From Gymnorhina tibicen (lineage: Eukaryota > Chordata > Aves > Passeriformes > Artamidae), in NCBI GenBank assembly GCA_013399875.1, contig VXAZ01006785.1, positions 231,918 to 295,917 on the forward strand: a DNA stretch of 64,000 nucleotides, read 5' to 3'. A program made the translations under genes and the position numbers. Shown one piece after another: positions 9,801 through 22,400 of the stretch. The notes under the pieces were generated by a model. That model ran no database searches, was not told where the DNA came from, and saw only the letters and a program-made list of their open reading frames with translations. The stretch's first letter is position 1; every line of letters starts with the position of its first letter.

Positions 9801-12198
9801 AAAAGAAAAAAAAATAGTGCTGCTTTAGTTACTTATCCAGCCAACTGAAAGGAACTGATTTTTCTTTTGACCCCAACCTGAATTTAAAGGTACGCCCAAT
9901 AACTAGACCCTCCTGAATAAAAAAGAAGTAAAATTGGCAAATCACTGACTGGACAGCCACATGAAGAGTGTTCCAATGCTCATACTCCAAGAGTGCAGCA
10001 ATTCAAATCACACATGCCAGTCCCTCCAAGGCTACGTTGCCAGGGGATGCATGTGTCCACAATGCTACTCGGTTCCTAAACCCTGCTGAAATAGCACTGG
10101 CTGGCCTGCAAGGAAGAAAACAATGTTGCAGCCAGCAAAACCCAAGGACGTTGGCAAGACAAAGATCAGAGCAATATCTTTTGAAATACTAAGAGCTTTA
10201 TTGGAAAAAAAAAATATAAGCTTCTGGGAATACAAAGGCCTGAAACACAAGCAGGAGACTGGAGAGCTGTACACACGAAGACAAAAATTTCTCAGACCTG
10301 TGTCAACTCAGTAACCTTGGAGAGAAGAGTTAACTGTACTTTTGTGAACGATAGCAGTAAGAAAGAGGAATTGGAGTTGATGTGGTAGTTTTCTTCCTAA
10401 GAGAAAAGAACATAGGTGGTCACCTTTTTCTGGATGACAGAGGTGCTAGTGAGGAGAAGGGAAATTTATCATGTAGCCATTAAGCCAATATCCCTACTAT
10501 GTTTTGGTATTTACTGGAGTCTTTAATTTATTTTCCAGGCTTATCCTTGCGAAGTGCCTTGTTCAGGGAGGCTGATGTTTACCTGCAATTCCTCTCCAAG
10601 GCACAAGGGAAGCTGCTGCACTGAGATCCAGTACCTCACCTCTGGGCAGGACTGGGCAGAGAGGGAAAGATGAGCACAGAGAGAAGTGGGAGTTAAACTG
10701 GAGGAAGCCATTACTCATCATTTGCAAGTTACACAGCTGTAATGATTTCCAAAGCAGAGACTGTTTCCAGCACACCAGAAGAGTCAAAAGAAATAACAGC
10801 TGTCAACAAGTGAATCTATGGTGGATTTAACGCCTGGAAGGAGGCCAAGTAGCAGTAAGGAAAAAGTGCTGATAGACACCAGGAGAGGGTACTTGTTCCT
10901 TCCACTTCTGTCCTGCAAGGCAGCTCACACGGACTTGGAGCAGGATGAGCCATTACATGTTTATTTGCTTTAATCCTCTCCAAGAAAAGTGAGTAAAAAG
11001 GATAACATTTCCACTGGCCTCAGCTTCTGTAAAAACCTGTTCTGAACAGGTTCAGAACCAAGCTGAGATGACAACACGTCTTTAAAACAAACCAGCAGAA
11101 ATGAGGTAATACGCTGAACTCGATCCCTTGGACCCCGTCAGAGAGCTCTACACTCTGTGCAGCAGGCAGCTTGTTCTTGAATGACTTCAGATAGGTCCCA
11201 AAAGAACTATCCAACCCATTCAGGGAGAGTCTGGGGGGAAAAACAAACAAAAAACCCAAAGAGAGTCAAGTGCAAAACTCAACTAAAATTCTGCTTTTCA
11301 AGGCAAGCACAAGAACCCAGGACTGGTCCTTCTCTGCTCAGCATCAGACCTGGACTTACTGTGTTTTCCAAATGAATAAAGTCAACCGAGCATTATGCCA
11401 AAACACACTCCTTGTCTCACTTAAAGGAAAATAAGACATTTCCATTGGGATGTTGCATAGAGGGGTCCCATGAGTAGTCACGTTCCAGTTGTATAGGGCT
11501 AAGAAATAGAAGACCCAGTTTGCTTCTAGAATACATGCTACACAGTGTACTCCTGCATGGAAGATTTCCTCCATCCTAAGCAGCATGACTGTGCCTCTTT
11601 CTGCCAATGCCCAGCACCAGAGTGCTCCATCTCCAGCCTGCTTATGACCTTAGACCAGACCCTACACTAAATCTAGGCTATGGAATTTCTTAGCAAGCCA
11701 GGCAACACACATTTATTTAGTGTACTAAATCATCCTCAATGTAAAGTCAGAAAGATTTTATCAGCAAGAACTGTCAAACAATAAACCTTAAACAAACTAA
11801 AACATTCAGAATTCAAAACTGAAAAAGACACAAAACTGGAATTACTTTAATCCAGCAGCCAACTGAACTAAACTTTTAAACCACACTAGAAACAGAAAGT
11901 TTCTCTTATGGTAAAAACTTCATACCACATTTACAAGGTGATTTTCCAGCTCCCCAGTACATGCTTTCCTAAACAATCAATCAGGGTCTGCTTTCAAACT
12001 GTTGTGGCGCAGCTTGGCAGTAGCTCCTGTGCCTTAAAGTGGAGGTTTTCTTAGCAGGAGAGAGGAATTACATAAAGCAGCAGTATTTTTCTTAAAATAT
12101 ATTTGGTGGAGGAATATACAAACTGCATTCCTACTTGAATCTACAAAATGTTGTATTTATCTTTTTAGTTCCTAGCAATGTCCACAGTTATGAAAAGA

Positions 12199-12296
12199 GG
12201 AAAAAAAAAAGAAAATAAAAGGAAAAAAGAAAAAGAAATACCTTTTTTACTCTGTGTCTTCTGGAAGTCACATCAAAAGGAAAAAAAAAAAAAAAA
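12199..12296. repeat. A-rich polypurine low-complexity tract
   Basis: Runs of A and GAAA-like sequence occupy about 12199-12240. An A15 run lies near 12281-12296 after a short mixed interval. No gene is associated with it. Confidence 0.8.
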
Positions 12297-15020
12297 CAGA
12301 ACCAAAAAGCACTCCTATTGGATTAGACAAAAGGAAGGCTCACCACTCTTACCAACTTGTCTTCAACCTGCAAAATTATTTATGTTGGCAGCAATGTCAG
12401 CTGTCTTGGATCCCCAGGAAGAGCTATCAGCTGGCATATAAACACAAGCTTACATTTAAATAGCAAACCTGTTTTGCATATAAGGGGTGGTTCCATGTGA
12501 GCCAGACAAACAATAGGGAAAGACCTTTACATTGTCATAGTAATTAAGCAGCATATTTCTACCTGCATGGGTTGGTGCACTGAGGCACAGCTGTTGGCTC
12601 TATACAGTTCAGCATGCTGTCTTGTTTCTTGGTCCTCTACTCCCCTGGTGCTGAGGAGGGCGAAGTTCCTCTGGTTGCAGCATGCGGACTCCCACTGCTT
12701 TCTCTCAGAGTACTGAGCTCTGGGAAATTTTGCCAAAAGAACCCACAAAATTGTTATAACCAACAGGTGATGGTGCTGTGATAATCTGACATTCTGGCTC
12801 CACACACCTCCAGTCCATCAACATGTTCTGGATAAGAAATGGGTTAACACAGGAGTGCCCAGACAGGGATACAGGAACGACATGTTGATACATTTAGGTG
12901 CAGCTCCCATAGCCTCTGTGGAAGTGTCCCAAGGCCAAACTATCTCAGCAGCTGCAGGCAACCAGCTACTGGGGGGAGCCAAGCAGGGGAACAGGGAGGA
13001 GAGTACAAGCCTAAGGTCACACCTGAGGAAGAAGGGGACAGCAGTACCCCTTCCCCCAGCTGTGCCCTGGCTGGCTGAGAGGCAGCACCTGGAGCTGCTG
13101 CAAGTACCCAAGCAAATAATTTCACAACTACATTGTGCTACTGTTGTCAGAGATGACAACAGTATCCCATTTCCTATCCCATTTCTTGCTGCATCCCTTG
13201 CTTTCCCCTCTTCACTACTGACTTTCCATTGCTGTCATTAACACTTCTTGTCTTTAAAGTGATCTGAAAGAATAACAATCCTATTAACAGATCTTTCTAG
13301 TCATGAAAAAAGAGGAAGAAAAGTCTCCTCATTTGATGGCAGTTGTGGTTGATCTGTGCAAGGCAAATAGGGAGTTGCAAAGGTGTGGATTTACAACCAA
13401 TCAACTGACCAATCAAATTACGGTAATGCTTCTATATTACTCTGTTTCTCTTGAGCAACCCTGTATCCTTTCCTGTGCCAGCAGGAATGCTCATCTTACC
13501 TTGGCAAGCCATCCGAGGATGTCAGACTGGCAGAAAACTAATCCAGGGAAAAAAAAAAAGTGAACAGTTTCTGGTAGGTCATTGTCCTGGACTGCGTCAG
13601 AAAGAGTCCATCAAGCAGCAGAATCCGCAGTTGGAGAAGGAGCATGAAGCTGCTGACAGGAGGAGCACACTCACCACCCAGACTGGCACTTAGCCATTGG
13701 ATCTAATTATCTGTATCGTGAAACCACACCCTGTGTTCACGAACCTTGCCTAACTGGGCAAGTAAAGTACTGACTTAATTGGGGCATACAAGAAAAGACT
13801 GAGAGCATTTATATCTCACTGCTTTACCTGGATTCAAACAACAGTCAGTGTGAGGAAAAGTCTCTCCAGAGACAATGTCATTGATATCCACTAGATACTT
13901 TCAAGAGTGGCTCCTGGAGAAAATCCAGAGTCAAGTAAAGCAGAAGCAATTAATGGAGGAAGAGAGACACTGAAGAGGCTGCTAAGGTGCAGTCTGCCAG
14001 AAAGCCAGACATGAATGATTGCTTTATGGATTTCTTCACCTTTTTTCTTCTCACTGGCTAGCAGCAGTGTTATTCAGGTGATCTTCTGAGTCACACCCTT
14101 GGCTTCTGCAACCAGACAACCCATAAATACTCATTTGTTTAATAGAAATCACCTTTCCCAGCTGCAGCTTAAAACTGGTTGTCCATCTCTTCTGAGTGGA
14201 AGTCCCAGGCATGGCTTGGTGTGGTGGCAATGGTTCCACGGGCTATGGCGGCAGCATGCACATGGCAGAGTGGCTCTGCCTCTGGCCACCTCCCACCTCT
14301 CCCTATCGTCTCTTCCTCTCTAAGTAAGATTCCACACATTCCCCTGCAGCTGGCTGAGGTGCCCTGCCTTTGACCCACTCCCCAGGACCAGTATCAGTGT
14401 TGGACATGGCTGTGCAGAAGCTAACAGTCTAGAATGGATAAAACTACTCCTAAAATGAAGGATGTGCTGCTTAGTCCTGCTGTGAGGTTAAACTGAGTGA
14501 ATCCCAGTGCCTGTGCAGGATAGCCGCACAATCATTGCAGGCACCCTGCACTGCTTCCTTGCAATCACCAACACCACTGCCAGCATCCAGGCTCCAGCCC
14601 TGCTCTTCAGCCTCCAGCCTACAGCACAGACCTCTCCTTTCTGATAAAAGTGCTTTTCCCAAACAACGTCTGTGTTCTGCAACTGTTTTAGAAAACTGTT
14701 CCTTATAAACTATCAAAAATGCATGTCCCACTGCAGACATCCACAGCCTGATCCTCCCTCTTTCCTTTCAGTGTAAATCAAAATCAGTGTCACCACTGAA
14801 GTTTAAAACTGGTTTAGGTCTGAGGAGGATCAAGATCTTCACTTCTATTGTTCCACACTTACTTCATTGCCCTTATATCTGAATTGTTGTAATGAAAACG
14901 TTTTTAAAAAGGTTAAAAAATGCAAATGGGGTGTGTGGGTGCATTAATAAGAGGATATAAAAATAATGCAGAAGATAATATAATGACAGAATACTGAACA
15001 ATGGAGCATTTGAATTTGGA

Positions 15021-15115
15021 GGACCGTGTTCAGTTTTGGGTGCTACCTCTTAGGAAAGATACAGCAATAGCTGCAAATGGAAGCTGAGGAAAAGAATTCA
15101 GAAGCTAATGCTCGT
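15021..15115 (+). repeat. Possible fossil CR1/L3-type LINE 3' fragment
   Basis: The stretch containing GTGTTCAGTTTTGGGTGCTA and then AGGAAAGATACAGCAATAG resembles the conserved 3' part of CR1/L3 LINEs, which typically reads like GTTCAGTTCTGGGC followed by an AAGAAAGAC-like motif. The match is by eye and degraded, with no reverse transcriptase frame left. A chance likeness remains possible. Confidence 0.4.
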
Positions 15116-16303
15116 GAGTGTATGTGAAAAGAAATTAGCAGGAAAACAAGAGATGGTACATTTAGTGAGTGACACTCAGTCCATTAAAAATTGTCGATGT
15201 ATATTTCCCTTGCAAAATGCTCAAACATGAATCCATTGATTCCCAACACCATTGAAAGGCGAGGCTGGCTCAAGTAATTCAGTATTTTTGCTATGCTGTA
15301 TAGCGTAGCTGCTGTTGTCAGGCAGCTGTAGTTAAAATCAAGAGGTTTGTGAGGTCAGATAATGTGAAGCAGCAATTACACAGTACTGCAAATTTTAAGT
15401 TAAAATGCGATGTGCTGCTTTCCAGGCATTGGGGAATACGGTATTGTTGGTGCAGTAGATAAATCTTATAGACCTGGGCTTTAACTAAAAGTTTGTTCTG
15501 TCAGGGGAGGAAAAAAAACCAAGCAAGAAAAAGCCAAAGTAATAACAATTATGAATGTAACAGGCAAATGTTAATGGCAGAGCTCTTTGGGAAGCAGGTT
15601 TCACTGGATGAGAAAACATCCACTATGTTCTTTTAATGCCAATTCTAGTTAAGGAAAAGAGCCTCTGAGCACATTTGAGACCAGCACCTCACTATCCTTA
15701 TCAACTGTAGGAGCAACCAGGCATGAGGAGCAGGTATTCTTTGGGTTTGTACTATTTCATACTCCACGTTACTTTTGATTTCCATCAGGAGGACTAAGCA
15801 CAGAATCCTGCTGCTGGTGTCTCTCGCACAGCAAATACAACTTATTTCCTCACCTTGTGGAAAAAATTGGACAAAATCCAAAAAATATTCCCTTAACTCA
15901 AAGGGCAACAACATCACCCCATAGCAGACCTGTAAGCCTTCTGGCACTCCATGGTGAGTCGTGGGTTTGTCACAGGGAAGCTTCCTCACCCTGTGAGAGA
16001 CAACACCCAATAAACAGCCTGCCTATTATACACATTACACCATTTCTCCATTTACTTTACCCATTTGGACCACAAAAGAAAAATACACTTTATTTTTCTT
16101 AACAAAACTAATGACACAATCCATGGGAAGCAAAGGAAGAGAGGTGATGAGGTTTGAATACAAAAAGAGGATTGTAGAAACAGGATTTATTTAGCCCTCA
16201 AAATAGCAACACTGAGAAGGAGTAGCAATTTAATGACTGAAAAATGCAATAAAACCCTAGTTCCTTGCTCATGTACTCTGCAGTGCTTGGGCACTCAGAT
16301 AAG

Positions 16304-16329
16304 CAAGTCTGAAGCACAAGGCTAGCTAG
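16304..16329 (+). repeat. 26-base exact repeat, copy B
   Basis: Second exact copy of the word at 8484-8509, about 7.8 kb away in direct orientation, within the same intergenic interval. No target-site duplication or intact mobile element surrounds it. Confidence 0.7.
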
Positions 16330-19321
16330 ATTCACCCTGGACAACTCTTGCAACAGAGAGGAGCCCAAATTCCACTGCATCCCTCATTCCTGAGTCCTGC
16401 CAGCTCTCAGACCAGGAGTGCGCAGGCCTGATGGTGACCTGGATTAATCATTAGAGGATTAATTGCTGGCAGCCCTCTATGCCCAGGCCAGGCATTCAGC
16501 TGGTGTAAAGGGACACTGACACTGGTGGCCATGAATCTATGATGTCTGAGCTCAGATTAACCCAAGCTTAACTCAGTGAACATCTTCCATGGAGTAGGCT
16601 GGGCATACAGCTGCATTTTTAAAAGAGTAATGTTGTGACCAATTAAAATATTTTGAAATGAACAAGAGACTTGGCAAGTTCAGTGAACTTCAAAAAGAAA
16701 ATAAAAACCAAAGGAAAGACTAGCATCAAATTCAGCAGGTGATGTGATGCTTTGTCTACGAGTCAATCCAACTGCAGGCTTAAAAATACCAAGTGAGTAA
16801 TCCGAGGATGAGGGAAAAATTCTCTCCCAGGTATAGCACTGATCTAAGCAATTGCTATTATTTGTCTTCCTTTGAAGCACTGGGCCTAAGATGGCCCCAG
16901 AAGAGGGACATTCAAATCATAGCAAGCAAGTAGCCTGGTAATAAGAAATTATTTCAAGAGGGAAAATTATCACAGGCATTTGAACTGATCCAAAAAGCCT
17001 TAAAATAAAACCAGGCTGGCTCTGCTATATCTGCCCCAGTGCCCAGGTATGTGAACACACATGAAATTAAGAAATAGCAATCTAAAAATAGTCATAAACA
17101 TTCAGGCCTTTTCATCTCAAATGGCTGTAAATAATGTAAAGCAAGAGCAGTTTCTCAGCCAGTGGGCCTTAAAAGTGGAAGCAAATACTATTTACTGTTT
17201 CCACTTACTTGAGTTTGCAGATCTGGACCGAAGTTTCGCCCAGTTGTTAAAGATTTATACGGGAGGTTTAACAATGCCCTGTCATTAAGCCTTGGCACAA
17301 GCAGTGCAAAGGACATACAGGGCATATTTGTACTAACTTATCTGGGTAAAGAGAAAGCTGTTCCTTTAAACCGTGTTTGCTGTGACTCTGGAAACTGAGC
17401 AAACAAAATCTGAGGGAAACTTTACTCTCAAGCAGAACTGACAGGAAGGTACAAGGACTGAAGGACAGCGAACTTCTGTAGGACATACCTGCCTCTGGAT
17501 TCACAACTGAATTGCAAACCCCTAACAACTTGGGGGAGTTTAATTCAGACTTTTTGGATGTACCTCATCCCGATGGCAAACGAGAGACTGGCTCAGCCCC
17601 TGAGTGTCAGGTGAGTAAAATCCTGTTTTGGGGGGATGCTGGAAGAGGAACTGCCTGAGGAAGAAACCTCAGGCCACAAACAAAGGCACAAAATCCAGTG
17701 CCCAAGAAAGAACTGACTTTGCTCTGCAAGCAAAGCCACACTGAAGGAGTCCTGTGCAAGCCAGAGAGAGCACAGTTGTGACGCTGTTGAAATACTGGCT
17801 GACAGAGAGGAGAGACACCACTGGCACAACTTGGCAGGCACAAAACCCACCACCCACAGGGAGGAAGCCTAGTCAGAAGGGAGACCCAGACTGCACAGAA
17901 TGGCATTAATGTGACCAACTGAGCAGCAAACATTCCCAAACCAACCAACCAAGCTGTGTGTCTTTTTCCAGGGGCAGCACAAGTTGTGATTTTTCCTGTC
18001 AAACGTTTATGTGTGATCTTGCTTTTTAAAAAAATGTATAAATAAAGACAGGAAATATGAAAAACAGCCTGTTTTCCTCTTAACTCCAGGCTGATCCTTC
18101 CCCTGAGCCAATTTTTCCTTTCACTCTCAGGAGACCAGTTGCTGTGAATCCAGTGTAGCTGTGAACTCTGTCCCAGCAATTATGTATATTTTTAAATGCA
18201 CAAAGTAAACAAGGACTCAAATTTCATAAGAACAAGCTAGCTCTTGTGATCTTAAACTATCAACAGATTTGACCGTTACAGTGGAGCTGTCACTTTCAGA
18301 CCTAGTTGAAAGTAGGAAATTGCACTAAAATAATGAAAACTATTTAGAATATTTTGCTGAACCTGCAAGAAGTACTAATCGGCTGACATCCATTTTAAGA
18401 TATGGACAGGAATTTTATTCAGGGCTGATTTCCTACAGATTCAAATTGGGACTGTTAACTCCAATCCACTTTAAGAACAACTGTAAATACAGGACTACGT
18501 GTGAAACACCACAGTATCTGCCAAACAAGAAGAACCCAAAGAACCCATTGTCCCACACTGCTATAATTTGGCGAGGACATTTGCAAGACAATGTAAAATG
18601 CTTTAACAATATTATTACCCTCATCTTTCCCTGAGTATGTGGCCAGTGCCTGGGGATTTCACTCAGATTTTCCTTTTGAAAGTAGCTTGTTCTATGATTT
18701 CTATAGGCAATTATCATTTTCCCCCCCAATAGTTACTGGAGGAAATAATTCATGTTTCCAAGCAGCACCCCATGGAAACTGCCCCATCATATCTAAAATA
18801 AGGAAAACTCCATACAAGATTCCGTAAAGCCTGAAACAATCTGGAAGTCTCATCTCCCTCTTGCCTTCTCTTTCCTATGTGAAATCATCTTGGAAACAGA
18901 TGTATGTGAAAAAACAGGTCAAGCATGTTACTCAATCTGCAAAACTTGGACTTTGCTGCTCCAAAAGGGAGGAATTCCTAAAACAAGGACCCTTTTTAGG
19001 AGCAGCTGCAGTCAGCTCAAATAAAAAGAACAACAGGGCCACTGAGGAACTAGAAATCTAGACAAGATGCCTGCTTTTCACTTAGGGACTGAAATGTAGG
19101 AAACATCAAATGAAGAATAACCAAAACCAAGAGAATATTCAAACTGGTTCATTTTTTCCTTTAACTACAGTATTTTCTAGAGTTCTTTTGAACACGTCAG
19201 GTTATCTCATGTTATGCTCTTGCACTTACACTGAGCTCCTGCTCCAGTAACTCAGAAGAGACAAGACAATGGAAGAAATACGGGAGTATTCACAAACTAT
19301 AATATACTGCTCCCAGCCTAG

Positions 19322-19430
19322 AGATGGGGAACACTGACATGCTCAAGATCGCCCAGGGAACTGCAGTAGAGCTAAGAAATGATATCTACTCTCCCAGGAC
19401 CTGATCCTGTGCCAAAGCCATGAGATTCAC
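19322..19430 (-). repeat. Probable ancient amniote MIR SINE fragment
   Basis: The plus strand shows a GATGGGGAACACTGA segment, then GCTCAAGATCGCCCAGGGAA, then AGTAGAGCTAAGAAAT, then CTCCCAGGACCTGATCCTGT. In order and spacing these follow the reverse complement of the MIR core region as I remember it (CTCAAGGTCACACAG, GCAGAGCC.GGAAT, CTCC.GA.TCC). The element therefore lies on the minus strand. It is strongly diverged and lacks an intact tRNA-like head. Confidence 0.55.
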
Positions 19431-22400
19431 TACCCTCATTCCAGCCTTCCTCTTTCTGTGCTTAAAAACTGGGAATGAAGAGGAGGGTATCAACTGCTGT
19501 TAGAAGGAAAGTTCCAGAAAGGAAAGTTTTGCCAACCTTTCCCAGCGCTTGGGTAAAGTGGGCTACAGAATTACAGTTGCAGACACCATGGCACTAATTT
19601 GACAAAAAGACAAGACTCCCTGTGGATACACATGCAGCCAGAGCACTGCACATGTCCCTCATTTTCTGCAGTGCCGTGCTGGCTAGTGCTGCAGCTGGCA
19701 AATTAGAGGCAAGTGGGGAAGTCTTGGGGTTGATTGCCTAAGCCCTGGGCTAGTCCTCCAGTACTGGGAGAGAAGAGGCTGCTCTGCCCTGGGAGCTGCA
19801 GTCCAGCAATCTTCTCTTCCCGCCAGGGTCTAAAAAGGGCCATTCTGAAGGGGAAGTTTGCATCAGACGATGCTGTTTGCTGATGAGTTTCCAGAGTTGT
19901 GTATCAAGTGCTTTTCCTGAGTTACTAAAGACCCGTGCAGTCAGAGTAACAGGCTGTAAGAATAGAATCAGCTTATGTCATGTTTGAAATTAGCTGAAAT
20001 TAGCTTGATGCAGTTGACAAGGATAGCCTGGGATAGCAGCACTCCAAACCTGCCTGGCTTTTCAAACCAGCAATAACCAGCCTGACAGGATTCTGATGTC
20101 TCAGTGATTTCTGGCTCCCTTGCAGCTACACATTTGCAAGCAGATTCACCAAACAGGCATTCCTTGGACCCTCCACCCAATAAACACTGAGGGAGGAAAA
20201 AGTGAGACCTCCACTATTTCTTGATCAACAAAATTAGCCTTCTCTTTCCCTGCTTCTATGGAAGCTTTCAAATGAAAAACCCTATGAATTCTTACCTCTC
20301 TGCTGTTCAAACAACCACCCATGCTCATTTCTTCCATAACAAGCATCTCATACGCAACCAGCAAGTCTAGAAATAGAAGTGGGCATCATTATATTTTTCC
20401 CAGCACAGGTCTTGTCTGCCCAAGGGACACTTGGCCTGTCTGCTTACTAATGAGTCTGTCTTGAAAAGCTTCAACCAAGACATCTGTTAATCCTCCTTTC
20501 TAAGTGCCCTAGCATTACTAAACCTTCTGCTTTTAGCAAGGCATTATGCCCTGGATATTATTTCTCATGCTATGTTTTTGACAAAATCATTTCATCAGAG
20601 ACTAAAGCTTCTACACCTTAGTCCTTGAAGTTTTCAAAATGTAAATTCTAAGTTGCATACACATTCTGTGGCTAGAAGGCTTCACACAGCTCAAACAGAA
20701 CAAACAAAAAGGAACAAGGACTTGCAACTCCCATGTGCAACCCTGCAAAACAGAAGAGATCATCAGGCAGACTGCTGAGAGCCTTCCTGTGTACGTACTT
20801 GCATAGTACATTGGTATCTCCTTCTCACAGGCTACATCCTGTGATTTGCCCCTAAGCTAATAATTGTGTACTCCCCCCAGCCTAGGAGATGCAGTGATTT
20901 GGTTTTTAATTGTTCACTTACCTTCCAGAGATAAGCCTGGAAAACCTCATGAGTTTTCAACCACAGCTACTTAGCAATAATTTCACTAGTATCTTCTGAG
21001 CAGAAATAAGGAATGGGATGGCATCAATGTCAAGAACATTTCAAAAAACAACAGGAAGAAGGAAAGGGGTCTTCCTCGAGAGGCAGCAGTTCTTGTTAGT
21101 AGAGAGATATCAGTGATGTCAGTGATGTCAGAAGAACAAGGATGAGTTTTATACATTTTACTTCTCAGGACTCTCTCAAAATTTTCAAGCAAAGATGCAT
21201 TTTCACCATTGCATGTGTAAGAATTTAAGGAAAGGAATAGAAATAAGGTCAGGTTTTTGTTTTATTAGTTTTATACTAAAAAGCAGAAGGGTTTGTAGAT
21301 TTCCACTTGTGCTCTTCTGCATGCTTTAAAAATGAGGTTGATTCCTTCTACACAGCTGGAGAGCACGTGTGTTTATATATGCGTATATATGTACATATAC
21401 ACATATGTAGAATAGCTCCGGAGGCGAAATTCTTTAACATCTTAGCTATTGCCCACGGTTACATCTACTACATGAGACTCAGGGGATGAAGCATGGAATT
21501 CAATGGGATAGAGCTGGACCACTTGCTGAGATGCATGGATTGAGCGGGGATGACAATTAGTAGTGGCATACAAGAAAGAACATCTTTTTAGATAATCTTG
21601 TTCTTAAATCATAAAGAATCAGAAAACAATAAGAAAGATAAACCATGCTGCATGCAGCAGAAAAATATGCAGCTTTTTAGTGTTATTTTTAAAGTATATA
21701 TTGATATATATTAGTTAATTTACACAAAGTAGTGAAACAGTCCATGTTTCATGCAGAGGGAATTGTATGAAGGCATATATCCTCCTCTGTCATGTGTAGT
21801 AACATTTATAGAACACACTTATTTGGTGTCCCTGTTGACACATAGCTTACCTTTATGCATAGAACTTCCCACAATGCCGGACTTAATTCCAGAAACATTT
21901 TTAGATCTAACGAGAACATTTGAGTCATTTTTAGCCACTTTAAATGTACTGGTTTCTCTCTCCATCCCCATTCACTTGGTCTTGGGGTTTCTGAAGCACA
22001 TGGTTTGGAGGATTTATTATATGAGTCCAATGTATGTATTTTTAGTCTCTAAAGTGTTTCTAAAACAGGTTCTCTGTAACATATGTGCAAGACATAAATG
22101 GTTTTTTTGTCACAAAAGTGTAATGAACTATATAATTCTGTCTTGGTTTTGCTTGCTATAAATAAGGTACCGGCCCTAAATCATGGTAATAGAACCATTA
22201 TGTTAGCTTCCTCAGCTGAAAGACTATCTCAAAATCGGAGTGGTTGTAGTTTGATTCTGTTAAGGCTGGTTATAGAATTCAATCTTATTTACAAAATAAG
22301 TACATGTTTGATTTCTGGAAACATGTGGGGTCATTTGATAGTCTTTCAGCCAGCATTCCCAAACTTATTGTCTAATTTTCTCTTCTGCTGTGAACCTCTT

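Noticed and set aside
17607..18179. 190-codon minus-strand open frame
   Set aside because: Cys/Ser/Leu-rich composition with no recognisable domain, no promoter or splice context and several overlapping frames. Looks like chance.
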